Source of the DNA: CAYMRB01 sp964392615
Lineage (GTDB): Bacteria > Planctomycetota > UBA8108
Assembly (NCBI GenBank): GCA_964392615.1
Contig: CAYMRB010000063.1
Coordinates: 1-30,908, forward strand
Reading direction: 5' to 3'
Length of the DNA: 30,908 bases
The position numbers were made by a program, and so were the translations under genes. Below the pieces are notes generated by a model, which was not told the origin of the DNA, did no database searches, and was given only the letters and a program-made list of their open reading frames with translations. Each line of letters starts with the position of its first letter. Position 1 is the stretch's first letter. Shown here in pieces: positions 1-8,782 of the stretch.

Positions 1-1
1 C

Positions 2-1027
2 ACCGCGACGCTGGAGGCGACCGGAGTGCGCGCGGAGCACGAGCTCATCGCGGAGCTTCGGGAGCGGGGTCACCCGGGAGTCGTCCTGTTCTCGTCGGGA
101 TCGTCGGGTGCGGCGAAGGCCGTGCTGCACGACTTCACGCTACTTCTGGAGAAGTACACCGTTCGCCGTCATGCGAAGAGGACGATCACGTTCTTCCTCT
201 TCGATCACATCGGGGGCCTCGACACGCTCCTCTACACGCTGTCGAACGGCGCGTGCGTGATCACGGTGGCCGACAGGGCGCCGGAGTCGGTCTGCGCGGC
301 CGTCGAGCGGCACCGAGCCGAGGTACTGCCGGTGTCGCCGACGTTCATCAACCTGCTCTTGATCAGCGGTGCGCACGAGCGGCACGACCTCTCCAGCCTC
401 GAAGTCGTCACGTACGGCACGGAGGTCATGCCCGAGAGCACGCTGGCTCGCCTGCGCGAGATCCTGCCGGACGTGCGAACGTTGCAGAAATACGGCCTCT
501 CGGAGGTCGGCACGCTACGGTCGCGTTCGAAGAGCTCCGAGTCGTGCTGGGTGAAGATCGGCGGCGAAGGCTATGATCTTCGCGTCGTCGACGGACTGCT
601 CGAGATCAAAGCGCGCTCCGCGATGCTCGGCTACCTGAACGCGCCGTCGCCGTTCACCGAGGACGGTTGGCTGCGAACGGGCGATTCGGTCGAGGTCGAC
701 GGAGAGTACTTCCGGATCCTCGGCAGGAGGTCCGAGATCATCAACGTCGGCGGCGAGAAGTTCCACCCGACCGAAGTCGAGAACGTCTTGCTGCAGATGG
801 ACGGCGTCACGGACGTCATCGTCGGGTCCGAGCCGAATCCCCTCTCGGGCCAGCTCGTCGTCGTACAGCTGAACCTGGACACCGACGAGACCCGGAGCGA
901 GTTCCGCAAGCGAATGCGCGCGTTCTGCGCGGATCGCATGCCGGCCTACAAGATTCCGCAGAAAGTAGTGTTCGTGGAGGAACCGCTCCACTCGCGCCGA
1001 TTCAAGAAGCTGCGCGTCGGCGTATGA
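2..1027 (+). CDS. AMP-binding acyl-adenylate ligase, 5'-truncated by window
   Basis: This is the C-terminal 341 residues of an ANL-superfamily adenylate-forming enzyme; the open frame runs off the left edge, so the true start lies outside. Visible core motifs, in order, are the phosphate-binding loop SSGSSGAAKA, the GTE/YGLSEVG segment (A5-like), WLRTGD (A7), GRRSEIINVGGEKFHPTEVE (A8 hinge) and a terminal SRRFKKLR containing the usual A10-type lysine. Such enzymes activate a carboxylic acid as acyl-AMP and pass it to CoA, a carrier protein or an amine; which of these applies cannot be told here. It lies 25 bp upstream of a hexapeptide acyltransferase in the same direction, so it may supply an activated acyl group for decorating a glycan or lipid. 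The substrate is unknown. The family call is firm, the pathway is inference. Confidence 0.9.
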   Translation, partial: TATLEATGVRAEHELIAELRERGHPGVVLFSSGSSGAAKAVLHDFTLLLEKYTVRRHAKRTITFFLFDHIGGLDTLLYTLSNGACVITVADRAPESVCAAVERHRAEVLPVSPTFINLLLISGAHERHDLSSLEVVTYGTEVMPESTLARLREILPDVRTLQKYGLSEVGTLRSRSKSSESCWVKIGGEGYDLRVVDGLLEIKARSAMLGYLNAPSPFTEDGWLRTGDSVEVDGEYFRILGRRSEIINVGGEKFHPTEVENVLLQMDGVTDVIVGSEPNPLSGQLVVVQLNLDTDETRSEFRKRMRAFCADRMPAYKIPQKVVFVEEPLHSRRFKKLRVGV

Positions 1028-1052
1028 TGGATCCCGTGAGAGCTTTGCACGC

Positions 1053-1850
1053 ATGACTTCGAAGCAGGGCGTTCTCGAGAAGAACGACACGACGGCGACC
1101 GAGTACGGCGATGAGCTGGAGGAAGGCCAGTTCATTCGCGACAAGCTCTTCGACGACGCGAAGTCGCCGCTGGAGCGCTACATGATGCTCGTGGTCGGGA
1201 GGAAGTCGGTCTTCGAGCTGCTGAAGTACGAGTTGCTGACGTTGCTCTTCGGCTGGATTCCCGGCGCTCTCGGCATCGTGCTGCGCCGCATGTTCTATTC
1301 AGCCCTGTTCGGCAGGGTCGGCCGCGGTGTCGTCATCGGCCGCAATGTGACCGTTCGCTGCGGGCACAACATCGAGCTCGGTAACAACGTCGTCATAGAC
1401 GACGGCTGCTTCCTCGACGGCCGCGGCGCCGACGAGGGCAAGATGCGGATCGGGGACCATGTGATCCTGAACCGCAACTGCACCGTGCAGTCGAAGGTAG
1501 GTCCGATTCACATCGGGCCCCACTGCAGCGTCGGCACCGGCACGCTGATCGCCGCGCAGGGCGGCGTGTTCATCGGCGAGTGGGTCGGTTTCGCGGCCTC
1601 GTGCGAGGTCAGCGGCGGCCTGTTCCAGCCCCGTCCGGAGGGCGACGACGCGATGCCGCCGTACCGGCGCTACAGCAAGGGCCCGGTGCGCATCGACAAG
1701 CACTGCGTGGTCGGTTTCGGCGCGGCGATTCTCGACGGCGTTCACGTCGGCACCGGCTGTATGATCGGGCCGGGGAGCATCGTCCTGAAGGACCTGCCGG
1801 AGAACTCGGTGATCTCGCCGCGTCCAGGCGTCATCCTGAAGCGCCGGTAG
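1053..1850 (+). CDS. Hexapeptide-repeat (left-handed beta-helix) acyltransferase, copy 1
   Basis: A 265-residue predicted O- or N-acyltransferase of the LbetaH/trimeric hexapeptide family. An acidic N-terminal stretch (about residues 1-50) is followed by a hydrophobic segment (about 55-85, with GWIPGALGIVLRR). Hexapeptide coils follow from about residue 90 (VVIGRN, ELGNNVVIDD, MRIGDHVILN, IHIGPHCSVG, VRIDKHCVVG, VHVGTGCMIG). The C-terminal coil set resembles the acetyl-CoA-binding part of sugar O-acetyltransferases. The ATG at 1053 is used because it is the first in-frame start after the upstream stop; no strong Shine-Dalgarno is visible, so translation may be coupled to the ligase. It is clearly paralogous to the gene at 4031-4774, sharing the hydrophobic N-terminal block and the first coils. 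The acceptor is unknown. Confidence 0.9.
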   Translation: MTSKQGVLEKNDTTATEYGDELEEGQFIRDKLFDDAKSPLERYMMLVVGRKSVFELLKYELLTLLFGWIPGALGIVLRRMFYSALFGRVGRGVVIGRNVTVRCGHNIELGNNVVIDDGCFLDGRGADEGKMRIGDHVILNRNCTVQSKVGPIHIGPHCSVGTGTLIAAQGGVFIGEWVGFAASCEVSGGLFQPRPEGDDAMPPYRRYSKGPVRIDKHCVVGFGAAILDGVHVGTGCMIGPGSIVLKDLPENSVISPRPGVILKRR

Positions 1851-2050
1851 GCGTCCGACGCCGTCGCGTCACACCGGCCGTCCGATAACGTCTCGAAGAG
1901 AGCTCCTGCACTGCGGAGCGTGGCCGCGACGATCTGCGATCGCGGTCAAGCCGTGCAGGCGTTGAAACCGATGTCCCTTGAGGGTCGGGGTCGCGGTCCA
2001 TCGTCGGATCGTTCGCCCGCCGGCCCGGTCGCAGTCGCCGAGAGTCACCT

Positions 2051-4000
2051 ATGTGTGGGATCGCTGGAATCGTCGGATCGACCGCGGGCGACGCGGCCGC
2101 CATGCAGCGGATGCTCGATTCGCTCGCGCACCGTGGCCCCGACGACGAGGGCACCTGGTGCGGACGTGAGGCGCACCTGGGCCAGCGGCGGCTGTCGATC
2201 ATCGACCTCGAGGGCGGGCGACAGCCGATCCCGAACGAGGATCAGAGCCTCTGGCTCGTCTGCAACGGCGAGATCTACAACTACCGCGAGCTGCGCGCGG
2301 AGCTCCTGGAGGCCGGCCACCGGTTCTCGACGCACAGCGACTCGGAAGTCGTCGTCCACCTGTACGAAGAACACGGCCTCGATTGCGTCGACCGGCTGCG
2401 CGGCATGTTCGCGTTCGCGCTCTGGGACGAGAAACGTCGGCGGCTCTTCTGCGCACGCGATCGACTGGGCCAGAAGCCGCTCTTCTGGTCCTGCCGCGAT
2501 GGAGAGTTCGCCGTCGCCTCCGAGATCAAGGCGCTGATCGCCCGCGATCCATCGCTTTCCGATCCGGATCTCGAGACTCTCGATCAGTACCTCGCTCTGC
2601 GCGTCATCGCGTCGCCGAGAAGCATGTTCCGCGGCATCCGCAAGGTGCCGCCGGGGCACCGGCTGACGTATTCGGCGGCGACCGGTGTCCAGGTCGAGCG
2701 CTATTGGAAGCCGCAGTACGAGCCGAAGTGGGAGGGCAGCGACGAGGAGCTGGTCGATGAGCTCGAGAAGCGCATCATCGACTGCCTCCGACTGCACATG
2801 GTCAGCGACGTCCCGGTCGGCGCGTTCGTCAGCGGCGGGCTCGATTCGACGCTCGTGCTGTCGATTCTCATGGAGCACGTCGCGAGCGGGCCGATCCAGA
2901 CGTTCTCCGTCGGCCTGCCGTACAAGAAGTTCGACGAGGCTCCGTACGCGCGCATGGTCGCGGAGAAGTACGGCACGCAGCACATCGAGAAGGTCGTCGT
3001 GCCGTCGCTCGTCGACCTGCTGCCGAAGCTTGTCTGGCACCTGGACGAGCCGTCCGACCCGCTGTCGTGCTGCACGTATCTCATCGCGGAGATGGCCCGC
3101 GAGCACGTCAAGGTCGTGCTCGGCGGCGACGGCGGCGACGAGCTCTTCGGCGGCTATGACCGTTACTACGGCAACCTCTACGCGAGTCGCTACGCGCACG
3201 TGCCGTCGTTCATCCGCAAGGGGCTCATCGGGCCGCTGCTGTCGCTTCTGCCCGACGGGAACTGGTACAAGAGCAAGAGCCATCAGATCAAGTGGCTGCA
3301 CCGCCTTTCGTTCCTGAAGGGGGCCGAGCGGTACGCGAGCAGCCTCGGGTACTTCTACTTCCCGGCGGCATTCCGGCAGGAGCTCTACGGACCGGAGATG
3401 GCGCGCGTTCTAGAGAACGCCGACCCGGAGTGCTCGATTCGCGAGCCGTTCGACGACGCCGACGCGAAGGAGCTGCTCGACCGCATGCTCTACGCCGACA
3501 CGCAGGTGCGGCTTCCGGACCATCCCGTCATGATCCTCGACCGGATGACGATGGCCCACGGCCTCGAGGCTCGTGCTCCATTCATGGACCACGAGCTGGC
3601 CGAGTTCTGTGCGCGTCTTCCGGTCGCGCTCAAGGTCCGCGGTCGGTCGCTGCGGCGCATTCAGAGGATGCTCTGCGAGCGCTACCTCCCGCGCGAAGTG
3701 CTGGAGCGTCCGAAGCAGGGCTTCTCGTCGGCCATGCCCTATCTCTTGGCGGACGAGTACCGATTGCTCTTCGGTTTCTTCCTGAGGGACTCCGAGCTTG
3801 CCCGCGACGGGCTGTTCCGGCAGTCTACGCTGGACCGCATTCTGCGCGAGAACGAGTCGGGCGCCGCCGACCACGGCAACCGGCTTTGGTTGCTCCTGAA
3901 CTCGGAGGTCTGGTATCGGATGTTCGTACGCGGCGACAGCTCGGAAATGCTGTCGTCCGCACTCCAGGACCTGTCGTCGAGCGGCAAGCTGCCCGTGTGA
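2051..4000 (+). CDS. asnB: Asparagine synthase (glutamine-hydrolysing) family amidotransferase
   Basis: A 649-residue class II glutamine amidotransferase. The start is certain because the protein opens MCGIAGIVG, which makes Cys2 the glutaminase nucleophile after Met removal. The Ntn domain fills about residues 1-210 (RRLSIIDL, CNGEIYNYRE, RDRLGQKPL). The ATP-pyrophosphatase domain follows with the PP-loop SGGLDST at 261-267 and GGDGGDELFGGYDRY further on. The length matches the asparagine-synthase-like enzymes common in capsule and exopolysaccharide loci. Ammonia from glutamine would amidate a carboxylate activated as acyl-AMP. Standing between two acyltransferases and next to an acyl-AMP ligase, it may amidate a sugar acid or acyl group rather than make free asparagine; that is inference. 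A 200-bp gap separates it from the upstream gene and holds only a weak stem (CCGCGA at 1924 pairing with TCGCGG at 1940). Confidence 0.93.
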   Translation: MCGIAGIVGSTAGDAAAMQRMLDSLAHRGPDDEGTWCGREAHLGQRRLSIIDLEGGRQPIPNEDQSLWLVCNGEIYNYRELRAELLEAGHRFSTHSDSEVVVHLYEEHGLDCVDRLRGMFAFALWDEKRRRLFCARDRLGQKPLFWSCRDGEFAVASEIKALIARDPSLSDPDLETLDQYLALRVIASPRSMFRGIRKVPPGHRLTYSAATGVQVERYWKPQYEPKWEGSDEELVDELEKRIIDCLRLHMVSDVPVGAFVSGGLDSTLVLSILMEHVASGPIQTFSVGLPYKKFDEAPYARMVAEKYGTQHIEKVVVPSLVDLLPKLVWHLDEPSDPLSCCTYLIAEMAREHVKVVLGGDGGDELFGGYDRYYGNLYASRYAHVPSFIRKGLIGPLLSLLPDGNWYKSKSHQIKWLHRLSFLKGAERYASSLGYFYFPAAFRQELYGPEMARVLENADPECSIREPFDDADAKELLDRMLYADTQVRLPDHPVMILDRMTMAHGLEARAPFMDHELAEFCARLPVALKVRGRSLRRIQRMLCERYLPREVLERPKQGFSSAMPYLLADEYRLLFGFFLRDSELARDGLFRQSTLDRILRENESGAADHGNRLWLLLNSEVWYRMFVRGDSSEMLSSALQDLSSSGKLPV

Positions 4001-4030
4001 CAGCGAGGCGAACGGCGGAGCCGACGCGAA

Positions 4031-4774
4031 ATGGAGTTCGACAAGAGCAAGAGTATCCGGGGCATCCTGGCGCGGGACGGGGGCTCCGGGTTTCGCGCCT
4101 ACCGGCAACTGACCGCCGGTGACGTCGGATTCTTCCGGTGGTTGTGGCTCGAGCTGCTGACGTGCTGTCTCGGCCCGCTGCCCGGCGCCGTCGGGATCGT
4201 CCTGCGCCGGCTGCTGTATCCGACGCTGTTTCGCAAGTGCGGCGGCAAGGTCGTGATCGGCCGCAACTGCGTGCTTCGCAGTCCGTACCGCATGACGCTG
4301 GGAGACGGCGTCGTCATCGACGACGGCTGTCTGCTCGACGCTCGAGGTTGTCACGACCGGGGCATGATCATCGGCGATCGCGTGATGATCAACCGCAACG
4401 CGTCCCTGCAGTCGAAGGGCGGCGACATCGTGATCGGCGATGGCGTCAGCGTCGGATCCGACGTGCACATCGCGTCGTGGTCTGGTGTCACGGTCGGCGC
4501 CGGCTCGGCCCTCGCCGGCGGCTGCGCGATCAGTGCGGGGAGCTACGTGCTCGAGGACTTCGACAAGCCGCTCGCCGAGCGCGAAGCCGTTACCGGAGGC
4601 CCCGTGGTCATCGGCTCGGATGTCTGGATCGCCTCGGGCGCGGTGATCCTCGATGGCGTGGAGATCGGCGACAAGGCGGTCGTGTCGGCGGGTTCCGTCG
4701 TGCGCAACCGCGTCAAAGAGCGCTGCGTCGTGCAGGGGAACCCGGCGCGGGTGGTATTCGAGGGGCGATCATGA
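4031..4774 (+). CDS. Hexapeptide-repeat acyltransferase, copy 2
   Basis: A 247-residue LbetaH acyltransferase. A hydrophobic block (about residues 40-65, CLGPLPGAVGIVLRRLLYP) precedes hexapeptide coils from about residue 75 (VVIGRNCVLR, MTLGDGVVIDDGC, MIIGDRVMIN, IVIGDGVSVG, VVIGSDVWIASGAVILDG). It ends in VVQGNPARVV, a motif typical of the C-terminal coil of sugar O-acetyltransferases. It shares blocks such as PGA-GIVLRR, VVIGRN and VIDDGC-LD with the protein at 1053-1850, so the two are paralogues on either side of asnB. The DVWIASGA version of the late coil is closer to classic maltose/WcaF-type acetyltransferases than copy 1, hinting at different acceptors. The stop overlaps the next start (ATGA), indicating translational coupling to the membrane protein. 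Confidence 0.9.
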   Translation: MEFDKSKSIRGILARDGGSGFRAYRQLTAGDVGFFRWLWLELLTCCLGPLPGAVGIVLRRLLYPTLFRKCGGKVVIGRNCVLRSPYRMTLGDGVVIDDGCLLDARGCHDRGMIIGDRVMINRNASLQSKGGDIVIGDGVSVGSDVHIASWSGVTVGAGSALAGGCAISAGSYVLEDFDKPLAEREAVTGGPVVIGSDVWIASGAVILDGVEIGDKAVVSAGSVVRNRVKERCVVQGNPARVVFEGRS

Positions 4775-5820
4775 AGCGATGGCTCTCGGGCCGCACCGGC
4801 ACCGTCATCAAGATCTGCGTCAGCGCCGTCCTGATCGCGCTGATCCTGCGCGGTTTCGAGTGGGATCAGCTCGGCGCGCAGCTCGAGAAGGTGAACCCGT
4901 GGCTGCTGGCCGTCGCGTTCGCGCTGTACATCGCGCAGTTCGGAATCAGCGCGTGGAAGTGGCGAATCTGCCTCGAGATCCACGACCTGCGGCACTCGCT
5001 GCCGTACCTGACGAAGGTCATCTGCATCGGCTTCTTCTTCAACAACTTCCTGCCGTCGTGTATCGGTGGCGATGGGTATCGCGTCGTCAAGACGATGCCC
5101 GAAGACGGCCTCAAGTCTCGATCGCTGTCGGCGGTGTTGCTCGAACGCATCACGGGACTCGGCGCACTCGTCGTCATCGGGATCGTCGGCGGGTACTTCC
5201 TGCTCTTCGATCGACCAGCGCCTCTCGTCACGTGGTTCGTGATCGGTGCCAGCGCCGGCCTGTGCGTCCTCGGCGCGGGAGCCCTCGCATTGCGGGCGGG
5301 GTGGCTGCGGTCGGTGCGGAACCTGCTCGGACGCGTCGAGAAGCTGCGCATCGTCGGTCAGAACGTCGGCTACATCCGGCGTGAACGCGCTCGCCTCGTC
5401 GAGGTTCTCGCGATCTCGCTCTTCTTCCAGCTGATCGCCGTCGTCGTGATCTGGGTCCTGTTTCGCGTCGTCGGCGAGCCGGCGGCGTTCTCGAAGTGCG
5501 CGGTCATCGGGGCGATCTCGGCTCTCGTCGCGGTGATGCCGATCTCGATCAACGGCATCGGCGTCTGGGAGGGCTCGATCGTCGTCGCTGCAGTTCAGAC
5601 CGGCATCGACGCGAACCCCGCGATCGTGGTCGCGTTCCTGACGCGGTTCTCGGTGGTCGTGTTGAGCCTCGCGTGCGGCGCGGTGTGGCTCGTCGACGGA
5701 GGGCGGCGAGTGACGGCGGAGGACATTGCGGAGTCGGAGAAAGCGTCGTGCTGCGCCGCCGACCCGGCCGTGAAGTCCGAGTCTACGGCGAGCGTTCCCG
5801 CCGCCGCCGAACACGACTGA
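4771..5820 (+). CDS. UPF0104/AglD-type flippase-like integral membrane protein
   Basis: A 349-residue polytopic membrane protein of the lysylphosphatidylglycerol-synthase transmembrane-region family (UPF0104, archaeal AglD relatives). The ATG at 4771 overlaps the upstream stop by four bases and gives a normal first helix (IKICVSAVLIALIL). The family signature GFFFNNFLPSCIGGDGYRV lies near residues 87-105, followed by several hydrophobic helices and a conserved late segment (PISINGIGVWEGSIV). About seven to eight helices are visible. No soluble aminoacyl-transferase domain is attached, so it is the stand-alone membrane form. Members in glycan loci are suspected to handle lipid-linked or prenyl-linked intermediates, but the biochemistry is not settled. 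The C-terminal tail (about 40 residues) is polar and Ala-rich. It converges with the minus-strand GlpD gene only 14 bp away. Confidence 0.87.
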   Translation: MKRWLSGRTGTVIKICVSAVLIALILRGFEWDQLGAQLEKVNPWLLAVAFALYIAQFGISAWKWRICLEIHDLRHSLPYLTKVICIGFFFNNFLPSCIGGDGYRVVKTMPEDGLKSRSLSAVLLERITGLGALVVIGIVGGYFLLFDRPAPLVTWFVIGASAGLCVLGAGALALRAGWLRSVRNLLGRVEKLRIVGQNVGYIRRERARLVEVLAISLFFQLIAVVVIWVLFRVVGEPAAFSKCAVIGAISALVAVMPISINGIGVWEGSIVVAAVQTGIDANPAIVVAFLTRFSVVVLSLACGAVWLVDGGRRVTAEDIAESEKASCCAADPAVKSESTASVPAAAEHD

Positions 5821-5834
5821 GTGATCGCCGGTCG

Positions 5835-7538
5835 CTACCCGGAGGTCACGGGGAACTGACGCCGGGCGCCGCGGTGCTCGAAGAACCGCCGCGTCGCCTC
5901 GATCTCGGCTTCCGTGCGCTCGCTGTCCCAGCCGAGCTCGCGAGCCAGAAGCGCCGCGCACTCGGAGAGCGCCTCGTCCGTCGGCCCGACGGCCGTGCCG
6001 AGGTCGGTCCTGCGAAGGACGATGTCCTGTAGCGTGAGCGCCATTTCCTCGCTCACGGCGTGGATCACCTCGGCGCGCAGCACCGACGAGTCGCCGAGCG
6101 GCGACAGCAGCTCGGGCTCGCTCTCGCCATAGGCGAGCACGCGCTGGAACTCGGAGCCGTAGTTGCGCACGACGCTGCGAAGCGCACGTGCGTCGAGGTC
6201 CGGGTGGGCTTCCAGCACTTCCTGTGTGAGCGCACCGACGGCCGGAATCGCGCCGCCCCAGATCGGAGTGGTGTCCGTGCGGCACGCGACCGGCTGTCGG
6301 CCCAGCTTGCGCAGGGCGAGATCGACGACGTCGGCGGCCGACTTGCGCGCCGTCGTCGCACGGACGCCGATCTGGGTGATCAATCCGTCGAGGCCATGCT
6401 GCTTCGCATGGTCGACGAGCCAGGACCGCTTGGCGAAGTTGTGGGCCGTCTCGTCCTGATCCTCGTCACCGAACAGGATGAGGCCCGTGATCACCGTGCT
6501 GACCTCGTCCACGCTCGCGCGCAGACCGGGATACGCGTCGTTCGCCTCGCGCAGGAACTCCTCGATCTCCTCGGAGCTGACGGTGATGTCGTCCGGCGAT
6601 CCCTTGAAGACCTTGTGCCAGACGCCGATCAGGCTGCTCTCACGCCACGGCAGGAAGAACAGGTGGCGGCCGCCGCGATCGACCAACGCCTTGGCGTCCT
6701 TCGTCTCGGCCGAGCACGCCAGGCCGTAGCGATGCGGATAGGGGCGATCGAGCACCAGCGCGACGTCGCGCGAGAACGAGGGCGGCTTCTGCTCCGGGGG
6801 CTCCTCGAGCCCGGACTTGAGGAGAGCGTCGGCCCACGGTCCGGTCGTGTTCAGGACGACGGAGGCGCGGATGCGGACGTTCTCGCCGGTCGCGAAGTCG
6901 GTCGCCTCGACACCGACGACGCGGTCGCCCTCGCGAACGAATCGCTCGACGCCGCAGTAGTTCGCGATGCACGCGCCGGCAGCCGCTGCCGAACGGATGA
7001 ACGCCACCGCCAGACGCGGCGGGTTGTACATCTGGCCGTCGTGCATGAGGGCGCCTCCCGTCAGGCGCTCTTGCGTCAGCTCCGGATAGAGCTCGAGAAC
7101 CTCGGCGCGCGAGAAGAAGCGGCCCCACGGGATGCGCCGATCCGGATCGGTGATGCCGCGGTTCTTGCCGATCGTCAGCAGGTCGTAGGCGGCGAAACCC
7201 GCGCGCAGGACCTCCTTGCCCTTCATGCCGTGGCCGTAGGTCGGGATCACGACCGGCAGCGGCTCGACGAGGTGCGGGGCGATGCGCAGCAGCGCGGATC
7301 GTTCGGCCGAGGACCGACAGACCAGGCGGAGGTCTCCCTGCTGCAGATAGCGAATGCCGCCGTGGACGATCTTGTACGAGTTCGCCGACGTCGCCTGCGA
7401 GAAGTCTCCCTTCTCGACCAGCGCGACCGACAGGCCGCGTTGCGCTGCGTCCCAGACCGCGCAGGCGCCGTAGATGCCTCCGCCGACGACGAGGAGGTCG
7501 AACTCTTTGCTCTGGAGTGAGGCGATGTCCCTGTTCAT
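5835..7538 (-). CDS. glpD: FAD-dependent glycerol-3-phosphate dehydrogenase (GlpD-type)
   Basis: A 567-residue flavoprotein. The N-terminal Rossmann signature VVGGGIYGACAVWDAAQRG (residues 17-35) is followed by the GlpD-type block DFSQATSANSYKIVHGGIRY and a C-terminal helical domain of the DAO_C kind (about residues 400-560). GlpD oxidises sn-glycerol-3-phosphate to dihydroxyacetone phosphate and feeds electrons to quinone at the inner membrane face. The length fits aerobic GlpD. It is the last gene of a three-gene minus operon, beginning 4 bp after the glycosyltransferase stop, so it is probably translated by coupling; no strong Shine-Dalgarno is visible. Its place after an epimerase and a glycosyltransferase is unusual: it may supply or drain a glycerol-phosphate pool used for a glycolipid, or simply ride along. 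Family call firm, role in the locus inferred. Confidence 0.9.
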   Translation of the reverse strand: MNRDIASLQSKEFDLLVVGGGIYGACAVWDAAQRGLSVALVEKGDFSQATSANSYKIVHGGIRYLQQGDLRLVCRSSAERSALLRIAPHLVEPLPVVIPTYGHGMKGKEVLRAGFAAYDLLTIGKNRGITDPDRRIPWGRFFSRAEVLELYPELTQERLTGGALMHDGQMYNPPRLAVAFIRSAAAAGACIANYCGVERFVREGDRVVGVEATDFATGENVRIRASVVLNTTGPWADALLKSGLEEPPEQKPPSFSRDVALVLDRPYPHRYGLACSAETKDAKALVDRGGRHLFFLPWRESSLIGVWHKVFKGSPDDITVSSEEIEEFLREANDAYPGLRASVDEVSTVITGLILFGDEDQDETAHNFAKRSWLVDHAKQHGLDGLITQIGVRATTARKSAADVVDLALRKLGRQPVACRTDTTPIWGGAIPAVGALTQEVLEAHPDLDARALRSVVRNYGSEFQRVLAYGESEPELLSPLGDSSVLRAEVIHAVSEEMALTLQDIVLRRTDLGTAVGPTDEALSECAALLARELGWDSERTEAEIEATRRFFEHRGARRQFPVTSG

Positions 7539-7542
7539 GGAT

Positions 7543-8742
7543 TCAACCGCTGTGAGTCACCTCGCGCGTTCGAGACGTCCCGGCTAGCTCATCGAAGAGC
7601 GTCACGTACTGCTGGCAGTTCTCAGTCATGTAGCAACGCTCGAGGTCGGCACGGTTGTTCGCCGCCATCGCCGCGGCCAGCTCGCGATCGCCGTGCAGCT
7701 CGCGAATGGCCGCGGCGAGCGCGTCGGAGTCCTCGATCGGAACGAGGCGTCCGTTGCGGCCTTCCACGATGAGGTCGACCTGACCGCCGTTGTCCGTCGC
7801 GATGACCGGCTGTCCGGCGTACATCGCCTCCTGGACGACGATGCCCAGGCCTTCGTGGATCGAGGACAGCACGAAGCAATTGGCCACCTGCAGGTAGGCG
7901 AGGACCTCCGACCGCGGTCGGAAGCCGAGGAACGTCACGCGCTCTTCGACTCCGGCGTCGCGGGCACATGCGCGCAGCGTTTCGTCGAGCGGGCCGTCGC
8001 CCACGATCAACAGCCGCACGTCGTCGGGCACCGACGCCATGGCGCGGATGAGATGGTCGAAGCCCTTGCGCTCGACGAGACGTCCGGTCGCGACGAGATA
8101 GAACGCGTCCTCATCGAGATCGAGGTCGGCGCGGTTCGCGGGCTCGAGGTCGAACGGCTCGAACCCGTAGTTGATCACCCCGATCGGGACGCGGATGTCG
8201 TAGTGCGTCTTCGCGCGGGTGCGCGTGTCGCTCGAGATCGCGACGACGCGGCTCGCTCCGTTGATGATCACTCGATTCGCGAAGCGCAGGAGCGCGCTGC
8301 GGTGTGGCGAGCTGCTCTTCGTCGGATCGTAGATGTCGCCGCCGATGATGGTCAGGACGTTCGGCACGCCCAGCATTCTCGAGGCCACCCAGCCCAGCGG
8401 CCCGGTCGGAATCGAGAAGTGCGTGTTCATCACGTCGAACCGGCGATACGCCCTCAGGCGCCACAGGACGTGCAGAAACCCGAAGACGAGATAGCAGAGC
8501 ATCGACAGGTTCGTGGCCGTCGCGCGGTGCTTCTTGCCGAACGTCGGGACCCGAACCACATCGACGCCCGCGACGACCTCGCGCTTCTCGAGTCCGGCGG
8601 CACGGCTGGTCAACACGGTGACGCGGTGTCCCGCGCGCACCCACGCCTCGGCGTACTTCTGCGCCCCGACTCCGCCACCTCCGCCGATCGGCGGGTACTC
8701 GTAGCAGAGAAGCAGGATGTCGAGAGAAGACGACTTCTTCAT
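7543..8742 (-). CDS. Glycosyltransferase family 4 (GT-B fold)
   Basis: A 399-residue retaining glycosyltransferase of the GT4/WcaA-like type. The N-terminal acceptor domain opens with LLCYEYPPIGGGGGVGAQ, the glycine-rich loop of GT4 enzymes. The donor domain contains LVATGRLVERKGFDHLIRA and the E-x7-E motif in EGLGIVVQE, which binds the nucleotide-sugar. The open frame continues 34 codons upstream of the chosen start, but the ATG at 8742 has a good Shine-Dalgarno (GGAAGGA about five bases upstream) and begins MKKSSSLDILLL, so the shorter form is preferred. It is 40 bp downstream of the CDP-paratose-epimerase-like gene, whose product may make or modify its donor sugar. The actual donor and acceptor are unknown. 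Confidence 0.92.
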   Translation of the reverse strand: MKKSSSLDILLLCYEYPPIGGGGGVGAQKYAEAWVRAGHRVTVLTSRAAGLEKREVVAGVDVVRVPTFGKKHRATATNLSMLCYLVFGFLHVLWRLRAYRRFDVMNTHFSIPTGPLGWVASRMLGVPNVLTIIGGDIYDPTKSSSPHRSALLRFANRVIINGASRVVAISSDTRTRAKTHYDIRVPIGVINYGFEPFDLEPANRADLDLDEDAFYLVATGRLVERKGFDHLIRAMASVPDDVRLLIVGDGPLDETLRACARDAGVEERVTFLGFRPRSEVLAYLQVANCFVLSSIHEGLGIVVQEAMYAGQPVIATDNGGQVDLIVEGRNGRLVPIEDSDALAAAIRELHGDRELAAAMAANNRADLERCYMTENCQQYVTLFDELAGTSRTREVTHSG

Positions 8743-8782
8743 CGGATCCTTCCGCTTGATGTCCGGTGACGCTCCGGGGGCG

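Noticed and set aside
2045..3301. Long minus-strand open frame opposite asnB (also similar ones opposite glpD, GT4, SDR and DUF4838 genes)
   Set aside because: Low-complexity shadow translations of clearly identified genes; no motif or ribosome site.
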